Virus record (IMG/VR): IMGVR_UViG_3300028920_000002
Location: 1-64,000 of that record
DNA: 64,000 nt
Origin: a virus
Reading direction: 5' to 3' (one strand)
Shown here: positions 16,546 to 23,815 of the stretch, piece by piece
Numbering within the stretch: position 1 is the stretch's first letter
Layout: each line of letters opens with the position of its first letter
Program-made: the position numbers and the translations under genes
The notes under the pieces: model-generated
Seen by the model: only the letters and a program-made list of their open reading frames with translations
Databases searched by the model: none
Told to the model about the DNA's origin: nothing

Positions 16546-18599
16546 CCTTTCCCGGGATGTTCAACTTCAGCTGCGGAGCTGCTGGCCCGGGGCGTGGCGG
16601 CGGGTACACACCGGGGCGCATGCGCGGTGGGTTGCAGGGACAAGGTCTCGGTTACCCCAATCCCTTCTTCGACATCGCCCACACGTATCTACCGGCGACC
16701 GTCAAGGAGATGTTCAAGTACTGCCGGTACTACTTCCTGACCAACGCGCTCATCAACGCGACGGTCTTCAAGTTGAGCGAGTACCCCGTCACCGACATCA
16801 TCATCGACCACGAGAACTCTGAGACGAAGAAGCGGTGGGAGGAGTACTTCCACGACCACCTGCAGTACCGGCCGTTCCAGGTTGAGTGCGGGCTCGACTA
16901 CAACACGTACGGCAACTGTCTGGTCAGCCTGAGCTTCCCCTTCCAGAAGTACCTCAAGTGCCGCGGCTGCGGCTACACCGAGCGCGCGGACAAGATTCGC
17001 CCCTTCTGGAAGTTCACCAACTTCGGCTTCCGCATGACCTGTCCGCATTGTGGGACGACCGAGGAGGCCATTGCCAAGGACGTCTACCTGAAGAACGCCA
17101 GCGGCATCAAGCTGCTGCGGTGGAACGTCGAAGACATCGAGATTCAGTACAACGACATCAGCGGTGAGTGCACGTACTACTACACCATTCCCCAGCCGCT
17201 GCGCTCGGACATCGTCATCGGCAAGAAGGAAGTCGTTGAAGGCGTACCCCAAATCTTCATCCAGGCGCTGCGTCAACAGAAGGGCATCATCTTCAGCAAG
17301 GACAACCTCTTCCACCTCAAGCGCCCGACGCTGGCGTGGCAAGACCGCGGCTGGGGCATCCCGCTCATCCTGCCGGTGCTCAAGGATACGTTCTACCTGC
17401 AAATCATGAAGAAGGCGCAGGAGGCGGTGCTGCTCGAGCACGTCGTCCCACTACGCGTTCTTTTCCCACAGGCGGCCTCCGGTACCAGCGACCCGTTCAC
17501 CACCATCAACCTGACCCAGTGGAAGGAACAGGTCGCCAGCGAGATTGCGCGGTGGCGCTACGACCACAACTACATCCCCATCATGCCGCTGCCTCTGGGC
17601 AATCAGAGCATCGGCGGCGACGGCAAGGCTCTTCTGCTCATGCAGGAGATGCAGATGTGGTCAGAGCACATCATCATGGGGATGGGCGTGCCCCGCGAAT
17701 TCCTCATGGGAGGCTTGAGCTATGCCGGCACCAACGTGTCGATGCGGATGCTCGAGAACGCGTTCATCGGTTACATCCTGCGCCACAAGCTGATGGCCAA
17801 CTGGGTGATGAAGATGGTCGCCAACTACATGGAGTGGCCCGAGGCGAAGATTCGCTTCAAGCCCTTCAAGATGGCCGACGACATCCAGCGCAAGGCGTAC
17901 CTGTTCCAACTCAACCAGGCGCAGAAGATTTCGGACACCACGCTGCTCGCCGATGCCGACCTCAACATGGAGGAGGAGGACGAAATCATGGTCCACGAGA
18001 CGGATAAGCGTCTCGAGTCGACCAAGAAGCAGCAGCTCGCGATGGCCCAGATTCAGGGAGAGTCTCAGGTCATCATGATGAAGATGCAGGCCAAGGCACA
18101 GGAGGCCATGCAGGCTGCTCAGATGGGTCCTCAGGCTCCCGGAGAGCCAGGCGGCCCCGAGGGCCCGCTGCCGGGCATGCCGCCCGGTGCTGGCGCCCCT
18201 CCGCCCGGCGCCGCGGGCGTCCCCATGGGCGGCCCTCCAGCGCCCATGCCGGAGGCCGGGGGTGGCGGCCCGACTGGCGGCATGCCTGCTGAGGCACAGA
18301 GCCAACTCGGCGCTGGCCAGGACCTGGGCGCGCCTCCTGGGCAGGAGCAGATGGGTGTGGACCTGGTTCAACTGGCGGAGGGATACGCGGCTCAGGTCGC
18401 TCAGCTCCAGCCGGAGCAACAGGAGCTGGCGCTGCAGGCCATCGAGGCTCAGAGTCCCGAGCTTGCTCAGCTGGTGCAGCAGTTCATGTCCCTCATGATG
18501 CGCGGCCAAGCTGGGCAGCACTTGGGCGGGGAGCCCCAAGTAGACATGCGCCCACTGCCGGAGAAGCTGCCGCCGCGGCGTGAAGCGGCGATGGTCTGA
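16542..18599 (+). CDS. Portal protein with internal zinc ribbon
   Basis: The 685-residue protein fits the dodecameric portal through which DNA enters the head. Portal-like features are an alpha/beta clip-stem region with KEQVASEIARWRYDHNYIP, then MQMWSEHIIMGMGVPREFLMG, which resembles the conserved region before the long portal helix, and SYAGTNVSMRMLENAF. Residues 140-170 carry CRGC and CPHC (C140, C143, C167, C170), a zinc ribbon inserted in the N-terminal half. The C-terminal 150 residues are Gln/Pro/Gly/Met-rich and probably disordered or crown-like. The start overlaps the upstream gene by four bases, and a strong hairpin region follows. Confidence 0.82.
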   Translation: MTFPGMFNFSCGAAGPGRGGGYTPGRMRGGLQGQGLGYPNPFFDIAHTYLPATVKEMFKYCRYYFLTNALINATVFKLSEYPVTDIIIDHENSETKKRWEEYFHDHLQYRPFQVECGLDYNTYGNCLVSLSFPFQKYLKCRGCGYTERADKIRPFWKFTNFGFRMTCPHCGTTEEAIAKDVYLKNASGIKLLRWNVEDIEIQYNDISGECTYYYTIPQPLRSDIVIGKKEVVEGVPQIFIQALRQQKGIIFSKDNLFHLKRPTLAWQDRGWGIPLILPVLKDTFYLQIMKKAQEAVLLEHVVPLRVLFPQAASGTSDPFTTINLTQWKEQVASEIARWRYDHNYIPIMPLPLGNQSIGGDGKALLLMQEMQMWSEHIIMGMGVPREFLMGGLSYAGTNVSMRMLENAFIGYILRHKLMANWVMKMVANYMEWPEAKIRFKPFKMADDIQRKAYLFQLNQAQKISDTTLLADADLNMEEEDEIMVHETDKRLESTKKQQLAMAQIQGESQVIMMKMQAKAQEAMQAAQMGPQAPGEPGGPEGPLPGMPPGAGAPPPGAAGVPMGGPPAPMPEAGGGGPTGGMPAEAQSQLGAGQDLGAPPGQEQMGVDLVQLAEGYAAQVAQLQPEQQELALQAIEAQSPELAQLVQQFMSLMMRGQAGQHLGGEPQVDMRPLPEKLPPRREAAMV

Positions 18600-18610
18600 A
18601 CTGAGGGCTA

Positions 18611-18665
18611 GAGAAGAGGACCCGCACGGATGGGTCCTTTCGGGAGCCCGCTGCTCCCTCTTCTC
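18611..18665. terminator. Nested hairpins between convergent genes
   Basis: The 73-base gap between the portal gene and the convergent gene at 18673-19110 is nearly all inverted repeat. AGGACCC/GGGTCCT (18617-18638) and GGGAGC/GCTCCC (18642-18658) are adjacent, and an outer pair, GAGAAGAGG (18611-18619) with CCTCTTCTC (18657-18665), can enclose them. T-rich tracts are short. A bidirectional terminator or a branched RNA structure are both possible. Confidence 0.6.
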
Positions 18666-18672
18666 CTCGTCG

Positions 18673-19110
18673 CTACTTCTTGCTCATGGAGCCGGCGACG
18701 GCACCGGCGAGGAAGCCGATGGCGGCGGCAGCGGCTTCGGAGCTGGAGTCGCGACGGACGCGGTGCTCGACGACGGTGCGGGTGCGCACGACCGGCCGCT
18801 CGACGACGACGGTGCGGGTCACCGTGTGGCGGGGGCGGCGCCCGTTGTCGCGCGAGTGGTCCGGCGTGGCCTCCTTGAAGGTGTCGTCCCAGCGCACGCG
18901 CTTGCAGTGGTGGCGCCGCTGGCAGTCGAACACCTCTTCGGGGACGCGCACGACGGGCACGCGCTCGGTTTCGGCGAAGGGCCCATCCTTGCGGATGAGG
19001 TACCACTGCCGTTCACCGTGCAGGTACTCGAAGAGGGCATCGCTGATGCCGATGTCCCAGTTGCGCCAACGACGGACGGGATTGCCTGAGGGGGTTCGGA
19101 GATTCATCAT
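18673..19110 (-). CDS. Hypothetical basic protein with hydrophobic C-terminal tail, 145 aa
   Basis: I start at the ATG of MMNLRTPSG; upstream in-frame sequence is part of a structured leader. The first 75 residues look folded (RWRNWDIGISDALFEYLHGE, then WYLIRKDGP). Residues about 80-125 are rich in Arg and Val with repeated TRTVVV/VVRTRTVVE segments. The end, EAAAAAIGFLAGAVAGSMSKK, is a short glycine-zipper-like hydrophobic helix, so it may be tail-anchored. It converges on the portal gene and lies alone downstream of P3. The function is unknown. Confidence 0.65.
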   Translation of the reverse strand: MMNLRTPSGNPVRRWRNWDIGISDALFEYLHGERQWYLIRKDGPFAETERVPVVRVPEEVFDCQRRHHCKRVRWDDTFKEATPDHSRDNGRRPRHTVTRTVVVERPVVRTRTVVEHRVRRDSSSEAAAAAIGFLAGAVAGSMSKK

Positions 19111-19327
19111 TTGCTTCTTGCTCCTGGCTCTACGCCATACTGGCCGAGAGAACTCGGCTGTGAGGTTTCCCGGCTGCCTAAGCACTCGCGCCCGCCGGGA
19201 GGGCGCTTTGGTCGTCGGTGTTCTACACCTGCGGTGCTTGCTCCCGCAGAGTCTTTCCGGTCTAGCGGCGCGGGCGTCAGACTCGAACGCCGGAGAGCCT
19301 CATCTGGTCAATGTGGTTCCTCTCCAT
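19111..19327 (-). ncRNA. Structured leader or small RNA candidate
   Basis: This 217-base stretch between P3 and the gene at 18673-19110 has no good coding frame. On the minus strand it can form at least six stems in a row: GGAGAG/CTCTCC, GGCGT/ACGCC, CTGCGG/CCGCAG, GGTGT/ACACC, GCGCCC/GGGCGC and GCCGAG/CTCGGC, plus an alternative GAGTCT/AGACTC pairing. A 16-codon reading frame starts at 19327, about where P3 would start transcription. It may be a long regulatory leader or a processed small RNA. I found no tRNA cloverleaf. Confidence 0.4.
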
Positions 19328-19331
19328 AATT

Positions 19332-19361
19332 CTTATCCCCGACTGAGCATCAATTTTGCAG
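19332..19361 (-). promoter_or_regulatory. Minus-strand promoter-like element P3
   Basis: On the minus strand CTGCAA (19361-19356), an 18-base spacer and GATAAG (19337-19332) match P2 exactly at both boxes, in the context TCGGGGATAAGAA. It starts the structured leader of the gene at 18673-19110 and lies just downstream of the terminator of the ATPase operon, as a new transcription unit would. Confidence 0.58.
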
Positions 19362-19369
19362 CTAGAAGA

Positions 19370-19391
19370 AAGGCCACGTTGTTGTGGCCTT
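19370..19391 (-). terminator. Intrinsic terminator after the VWA gene
   Basis: AAGGCCAC (19370-19377) and GTGGCCTT (19384-19391) form a perfect 8 bp stem with a 6-base loop, followed on the minus strand by the T-rich tract TCTTCT. It begins five bases past the stop of the gene at 19396-20766. Confidence 0.72.
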
Positions 19392-19395
19392 CCCT

Positions 19396-20766
19396 CTACT
19401 CGAACTCGTCAACCACTGATTGTTCTTCAGTGCAGATGACGATGTGCCCCCAGTCGGCCGGCTTGCTACGCCATCGGCTGGGTACGATGCACCAGATAAC
19501 CGGAATGCCTTTGGGTGGCTTGTCCGGCGCGGAGCCGTCACCGTCAGTCAAGTAGATGATGACGTCGGGGCGTGGCTTCAGTTTGGCGGCTCGCGCTAGC
19601 GGTTCGATGAAACTAGTGCCGCCGCGGCCTACTGGGTCGAGCCTGGGAATGTCCTTTAGCCTCACCAGCTTGAAGCCGTACTGCTGCGTGTCTGCATCAG
19701 CCCACCAGACCTGCTCCACACCGGTCTGCTCCATCAATGCGATGGCTTCGTTGTTCGCCTCGTGCAGCTGTTTGGTTCCCATGGAGCCAGAAGTGTCTCG
19801 GATGAGGCAGGGTACCCACTGCTGGTCAATCATGCCGGGTCGTAGAATGCCCCGCAGCAGTGAGCGTTTGGAGGGGCGCCGCAGGGAGAAGTCGCTGCCG
19901 CCTGAGATAGCGATACCGGAGGCGCGCCGAACGATGCGGCTGAGCGTACGCTTCCAGTCGTTCTTGGACTTCTTCTTGGGAACGCTGTCCAGCAGCTGTT
20001 TTAGGTGTCCAGGTACGGAGCCGCGACCCTGCTGCTCGACGTGCTCCCGCACGGCGTGAACTACTTCTTCTCGGGCGGATTGAACCTCGTCTTTGCTCCG
20101 GCCGAGACCACGTGACTTCAGCTCGTCTTCGACGGGGTCGTTGCTTGCACCACCGCCTGCGGAGCCGCTTACGCCGGAGCATATGTCCCAGCGCATTCCA
20201 TCCTTGCCACCCTGGCCCTTCTGCTTGGAGGAGCTCTTGCCACCCTGGCCCTGGTCGTCTCCGTCCCCACTGCCAGGCGGACTTCCCATCAGCCGGTAGA
20301 CCTTCTTGGCGTCTGCCTTCAGCCGCTCGAGATACTGTTCGAGCGTCTCGCCATCTGGATAGCCGTACGAACCCGGGAAAGCACCCCATGAAGGCAACTT
20401 CACTCCGGCCTGTTGAAGCGGACCGTTGATGGCCAGGTCTGCCGCGAGGGTGACCAAGTTCTCATCCTCGCCTTGTTGCAGCAGCACCTCGATGCGCTCC
20501 ATGTGTTCCTGCACATGCCAGCACTCGTGGAAGAGTACGCCGGCCAAGGTCTCTGGGTCACTCAGCTCGGGGTCGTCTACAACTCGTATTGGGTCGACGG
20601 AGAGGATGCAATCTTTGCTGACCCCGAGAGTGTTCAGCCCTACGACGAATACGGGGACCAGCTTGTACTGAATCGCCGACATGTACGGCGCGAGTTTCTC
20701 GAGCTCAAGGCGGGCGAGCTCCAGTAGGTCGCCCGCCTTGTCCTCATAGTCGATAGCTGCGCTCAT
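19396..20766 (-). CDS. Putative metallopeptidase with C-terminal VWA-like domain
   Basis: The 456-residue protein has two regions. Residues about 10-130 carry LFHECWHVQEHM, an HExxH zinc-protease motif (H80, E81, H84). After a Gly/Ser/Lys-rich linker (about 160-205), residues 310-450 form a VWA-like domain. Its MIDAS consists of DTSGSMG (D324, S326, S328), GGTSF (T384) and YLTDGDG (D408). The layout is that of the DUF2201-type putative metallopeptidase/VWA family. The MoxR-type ATPase encoded immediately upstream overlaps it by four bases, and MoxR-VWA pairs act together in remodelling or maturation of target complexes. The target here is unknown. A clear terminator follows. Confidence 0.82.
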   Translation of the reverse strand: MSAAIDYEDKAGDLLELARLELEKLAPYMSAIQYKLVPVFVVGLNTLGVSKDCILSVDPIRVVDDPELSDPETLAGVLFHECWHVQEHMERIEVLLQQGEDENLVTLAADLAINGPLQQAGVKLPSWGAFPGSYGYPDGETLEQYLERLKADAKKVYRLMGSPPGSGDGDDQGQGGKSSSKQKGQGGKDGMRWDICSGVSGSAGGGASNDPVEDELKSRGLGRSKDEVQSAREEVVHAVREHVEQQGRGSVPGHLKQLLDSVPKKKSKNDWKRTLSRIVRRASGIAISGGSDFSLRRPSKRSLLRGILRPGMIDQQWVPCLIRDTSGSMGTKQLHEANNEAIALMEQTGVEQVWWADADTQQYGFKLVRLKDIPRLDPVGRGGTSFIEPLARAAKLKPRPDVIIYLTDGDGSAPDKPPKGIPVIWCIVPSRWRSKPADWGHIVICTEEQSVVDEFE

Positions 20767-22031
20767 AGACCCAGTGCGTTCGCGTACTTGGACAGGCCCT
20801 TCTGCCCGAGGCGGTAGACGACCTCTTCGGACACCTTCTTCAACTCAGGGGTTGCGTCTGTGGAGTCGAAGTAGACGTTGTGCTTGACCAGTGCGGCAGA
20901 AGATTTGACGGCCATGTCGCTGATTTTCTTGTCCATGCATCTGCCCAGGATGTCCCAGGCCGCAGGAGCGAGCTTGAGCTGCTCTTTGCGATTGGGTCGT
21001 CCGGTGAGGTACGTCACCATGCTGGTGAGCGCTGCAGCAGTGATGTCCAACCGTTGTGGGTTGGGCGTCCAGCCGTTGGTGAGCATCTCGAGGGGCTTGG
21101 GCAGGTCGCATTCGCGCAACCAGGTCAGCCACTCCTTCATGACACCTTGGCCCACACAGGCTTGCACGAGCTCACGCTCCAGTTCTCCTCGTAGCGCCTT
21201 GCGCGCCTCAGCGGCCTTCATCTGGTTTTCGTCGCTCGGGTCGGTGACGGGCAGGTCTGGGTACAGGCATGCGGCAGTAGCCTTGGCACGGCCGGCCCAG
21301 TTCCAGGTGCGGTGGCTAGGCCATGCACCGCCAGAGTCCGCATCATCCGGTTTGGGCTGCTGGTGAATCAGGGACGGCTTGCGCTTCATGAAGCCAACCA
21401 GTTGACCGCGTACTTCGGGCCATTCGTCGGGCCAGGAGTTAGTAACTCGCTGCTCTCCTTTTAGGACTGCCTCTACACGGAGCTGCGCATTGCCGAGCAG
21501 CCAGTCAATCCACTCGTCTGCGCTGGGCGCTCTGTAGGCCACATGCGCCAGTCGGTTGGCCAGAGGGGGCTCGAGGCCGAATCCGCCAGCGGCGTACTCC
21601 GGCGGGTTCATCGCAGTGACCACTCGCACTTTGGGTGGCAGGATGTGGTCTCCAACCCTGCGTTCATTGACCACGCTGAGCAGAGCAGCCTGGACCGCAG
21701 GGCGAGCGCATGAAATCTCGTCGATGAACAAGACACCGTAGCCGGTGTCTAGGAGCTTCCTCGCTTGAGGCAGAATGCACTCAATGACCACGCCGTTGGG
21801 CGTGGCGAAGGGGGCTCCCGTGAAGTCCTCCGGCTGCTTTGTAGCCGGGTAGACGGTTTGAACATTGAGACCTACTGCTGCACCGGCGGCCTGGATGCGC
21901 TCGGATTTGCCGATGCCGGAGAGCCCTTCGATGTTCACGGGCAATCCCCAGATGCAGGCGGGATTTGTCGGCTCGCCGTGGGGGACGAGAAACGCTGTCG
22001 CTAGGAACTGTTCTAGGCTAGCCATATTCAT
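20763..22031 (-). CDS. MoxR-type AAA+ ATPase
   Basis: The 422-residue protein has Walker A GLSGIGKS (36-43), Walker B LFIDEISC (D104, E105), and a sensor 1 segment VTAMNPPEYAAGGFGL (N142) followed by an arginine at R160 in PPLANRLAHV. The sequence between Walker A and B (YPATKQPEDFTGAP) is typical of MoxR ATPases, which work with VWA partners. Residues 230-422 are helical and less conserved. The gene overlaps its VWA/metallopeptidase partner by four bases and the small upstream gene by 14, so the set is probably one operon. MoxR systems act as chaperone-like remodellers; why a phage keeps one is not evident. Confidence 0.88.
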   Translation of the reverse strand: MNMASLEQFLATAFLVPHGEPTNPACIWGLPVNIEGLSGIGKSERIQAAGAAVGLNVQTVYPATKQPEDFTGAPFATPNGVVIECILPQARKLLDTGYGVLFIDEISCARPAVQAALLSVVNERRVGDHILPPKVRVVTAMNPPEYAAGGFGLEPPLANRLAHVAYRAPSADEWIDWLLGNAQLRVEAVLKGEQRVTNSWPDEWPEVRGQLVGFMKRKPSLIHQQPKPDDADSGGAWPSHRTWNWAGRAKATAACLYPDLPVTDPSDENQMKAAEARKALRGELERELVQACVGQGVMKEWLTWLRECDLPKPLEMLTNGWTPNPQRLDITAAALTSMVTYLTGRPNRKEQLKLAPAAWDILGRCMDKKISDMAVKSSAALVKHNVYFDSTDATPELKKVSEEVVYRLGQKGLSKYANALGL

Positions 22032-22302
22032 TCAGCTGTTCGTTGACTTCTTTACACCACGCGGCAGGCATGACGGTGACCACTTGCTGCTCACCGACAA
22101 TGACCGCGAACCCATCTTCTCCGTAGAAGCAGAACGGGAAGTACCGTCCGCTTGGGGTGTCTACCACACGACCGCTACGCCTGGCGTCATCAATACGCTC
22201 GGTGAGCGTCTGCATGAGCTGGGCGTCGGAGTAGCGGCGGGCGTCAGACCACCTATCTCGGAATTGCGTTAGAGCATGGTGTGTGAACACCAGTGGCTTC
22301 AT
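22018..22302 (-). CDS. Small protein resembling DUF4258-type domains, 94 aa
   Basis: I start at the ATG of MKPLVFTHHA because it overlaps the upstream stop as ATGA. The pattern FTHHALTQFRDRW at the start, a helix, and two final strands (FAVIVGEQQVVTVMP) resemble small DUF4258-like domains with an H-A-x-x-R motif, found near toxin and RNase families. That resemblance is weak and unconfirmed. The gene is the third of the ATPase operon and could encode an accessory or independent enzyme. Confidence 0.6.
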   Translation of the reverse strand: MKPLVFTHHALTQFRDRWSDARRYSDAQLMQTLTERIDDARRSGRVVDTPSGRYFPFCFYGEDGFAVIVGEQQVVTVMPAAWCKEVNEQLNEYG

Positions 22303-22904
22303 CCGCCTCGTCGATATCTGCACCCGCCTTCGCATTCTCCTGTTCTCCAGCAGCGTCTCGAAGTCCCCTCCTCACATTCGCCGTGGTACGACAAGTTGCT
22401 CCAGAGCTCTAGTATGGACGAGGTGTACTCCCTCATGCATGAGATGCAGTAGAAGTCTGGAGCCTGCGTCCCTTGAAAGCAAATCGTCGATTCACCGTTC
22501 GGCGTCTGCTTTGGACGTTGGAGCCTGCCTAGTGTGGACATGCCACAAGGCTCCCAAGGTGGGATGTCACTGCTACAAATTGAGCACCTGCAGATGGAGT
22601 AGTCGCACAGCTCGGGGGCGAAGTTCCCGTAGGTCTCTTCCATGTGTTCGCGAAGCTTATCTATCGTCTCGTCCCAGCAGACCTCATCCAAGAACGACGG
22701 CTCGTAGCCATAGTCGCCCTCAGAGTTCAGCACTGGTCGGAATGTGAGTATGTTGCTCTCGTCGATGTGACCGTAGACGACCTGCACGAGCACTACATCG
22801 CTAGTCAAGTGCAGCGCCTCTCCGCATGAGTCACACTCGTGGCCTGACTGGAAGATGATGTTCTCCAGCTCAGCTTCATCCGGCGTTAGGGCAGCCGGGT
22901 CCAC
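22299..22904 (-). CDS. Zinc-finger-rich acidic protein, about 201 aa
   Basis: I favour the GTG at 22904 because GGAGGA lies seven bases upstream; an ATG at 22934 is an alternative with poorer spacing. The protein has CDSCGEALH near the N-terminus, then a dense Cys cluster (CDYSICRCSICSSDIPPWEPCG) and a CISCMREY motif, so it probably binds two or three zinc ions. The C-terminal end also has several Cys. The first 60 residues are acidic. No enzyme motif is visible. It lies in the operon leading to the MoxR ATPase and could be a regulator or adaptor. Confidence 0.62.
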   Translation of the reverse strand: MDPAALTPDEAELENIIFQSGHECDSCGEALHLTSDVVLVQVVYGHIDESNILTFRPVLNSEGDYGYEPSFLDEVCWDETIDKLREHMEETYGNFAPELCDYSICRCSICSSDIPPWEPCGMSTLGRLQRPKQTPNGESTICFQGTQAPDFYCISCMREYTSSILELWSNLSYHGECEEGTSRRCWRTGECEGGCRYRRGG

Positions 22905-23470
22905 ATCAGTTTCCTCCGTTCTACTCGAGACCATCGCCTCGAGAGGGTGAGCAGCCGTGGGTCTGGGTACATCCCGGTTTCGGGGTCCATATCCCACAAC
23001 AACATCTGCATCTCCTCGACGTCGGATGTAGCGTCTAGGTGAATGCGTCGGTCCAGCTGCAGATTGCTGGGTAAGAAGTGATGCTGGCACTGCGCCCTGA
23101 GGTCGAGCTCCCGCTCGTACAGGTCGTCGTCCAGGTCGATGGAGTCAACACAGAGTCCGTAGAACTCCGGGTCGTTTATACCCGGATACTCCTGGTTCGC
23201 CCAGAAGCACCACTCACCTGGTCTAGCCAGTTCCACCAGCAGCTCGAAGTCTCGTTGGTTGCAGAACGTGACGAAGCCCTTCTGGTCCACCAGTTTGACC
23301 CGCACCCCTCCCAGCGCTCTTCCGGGTATAGGGGCGTAGAGTTTGGTGACTGTCCACCTTCTTCCGAAGATTTTGGGGTCGTCGACACTCAGGCCGACAA
23401 CCCCAAAACCCTCGCTCAGCATTCGGGTTCCTGGATAGACGTTAAGGCCGCAGTATGGGTCCAAGAGCAC
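22886..23470 (-). CDS. Hypothetical protein, 194 aa
   Basis: This frame starts at a GTG with GGAG about ten bases upstream and overlaps the small membrane-protein gene before it. The first half is strand-rich (FGVVGLSVDDPKIFGRRWTV, then YAPIPGRALGGVRVKLVDQK), followed by an acidic helix with DSIDLDDDLYERELDLRAQC. Three Trp and several aromatic residues suggest a folded globular protein. I do not recognise a family. It is in the same transcription unit as the zinc-finger and ATPase genes. Confidence 0.65.
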   Translation of the reverse strand: MLLDPYCGLNVYPGTRMLSEGFGVVGLSVDDPKIFGRRWTVTKLYAPIPGRALGGVRVKLVDQKGFVTFCNQRDFELLVELARPGEWCFWANQEYPGINDPEFYGLCVDSIDLDDDLYERELDLRAQCQHHFLPSNLQLDRRIHLDATSDVEEMQMLLWDMDPETGMYPDPRLLTLSRRWSRVERRKLMWTRLP

Positions 23471-23540
23471 CGTTCAGTGTCTCCACTAGATAGAGGAGGA
23501 CCCCGTTCAACAGCCCGGCCACGAACATCGACCAGAACAT
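23442..23540 (-). CDS. Tiny single-span membrane protein, 32 aa
   Basis: Its ATG follows the TAG of the acidic gene directly (TAGATG). The peptide MFWSMFVAGLLNGVLLYLVE, followed by 12 further residues, is one hydrophobic span. It overlaps the next gene by 29 bases. Such mini-proteins occur as phage membrane or regulatory peptides, but size alone makes it uncertain. Confidence 0.4.
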   Translation of the reverse strand: MFWSMFVAGLLNGVLLYLVETLNGALGPILRP

Positions 23541-23699
23541 CTAGCTCTCCGAGTCGTCCTCGCCTTCGTCCTCGGCCCGGTCGTCCTCCTCGTCCTGGTC
23601 GCCTTGGTCATCCTCACAGCCCCCGTACAGCTCGTTGATGTCCTGCTCGAGTCCCGCCCCGACGTTCCTGTCTTCTTCTTCTCTGGGTCCGCCATACAT
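23541..23699 (-). CDS. Small highly acidic protein, 52 aa
   Basis: An AAGGAGA ribosome site lies six bases before the ATG. The C-terminal half is almost all Asp and Glu, and the first half has a short amphipathic segment (AGLEQDINELYGGC). It is the first gene after promoter-like element P4. Very acidic small phage proteins often mimic DNA or bind basic host proteins; that is a possibility here, not something the sequence proves. Confidence 0.6.
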   Translation of the reverse strand: MYGGPREEEDRNVGAGLEQDINELYGGCEDDQGDQDEEDDRAEDEGEDDSES

Positions 23700-23746
23700 A
23701 GCTGTCTCCTTTGCGGTGGAGGGAGTCAGTCTCCCTCTCCACTACT

Positions 23747-23776
23747 GTTATTCCGCATGCTGCGAATGCCTTGCGG
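23747..23776 (-). promoter_or_regulatory. Minus-strand promoter-like element P4
   Basis: CCGCAA (23776-23771), an 18-base spacer and AATAAC (23752-23747) lie 47 bases before the acidic small gene. As at P2, its upstream hexamer is the exact complement of the plus-strand box TTGCGG. An imperfect hairpin (23716-23742) lies in the 5' leader. Confidence 0.5.
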
Positions 23777-23800
23777 GGTATTCAGGCAGTGGAGTACGCT
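23771..23800 (+). promoter_or_regulatory. Plus-strand promoter-like element before the RNA polymerase gene
   Basis: TTGCGG, an 18-base spacer and TACGCT end 15 bases before the polymerase ATG. The TACGCT is followed by ACAAT, so TACAAT at 23800-23805 is an alternative -10 but would give a 23-base spacer. No good ribosome site lies between this element and the ATG, so the mRNA may have a very short leader. Confidence 0.5.
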
Positions 23801-23815
23801 ACAATCGACTGACGA

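Noticed and set aside
19250-19330. A tRNA gene, because GTTCGAGTC on the minus strand looks like a T-loop
   Set aside because: The flanking bases do not pair as a T-stem and no acceptor or anticodon arms fit.
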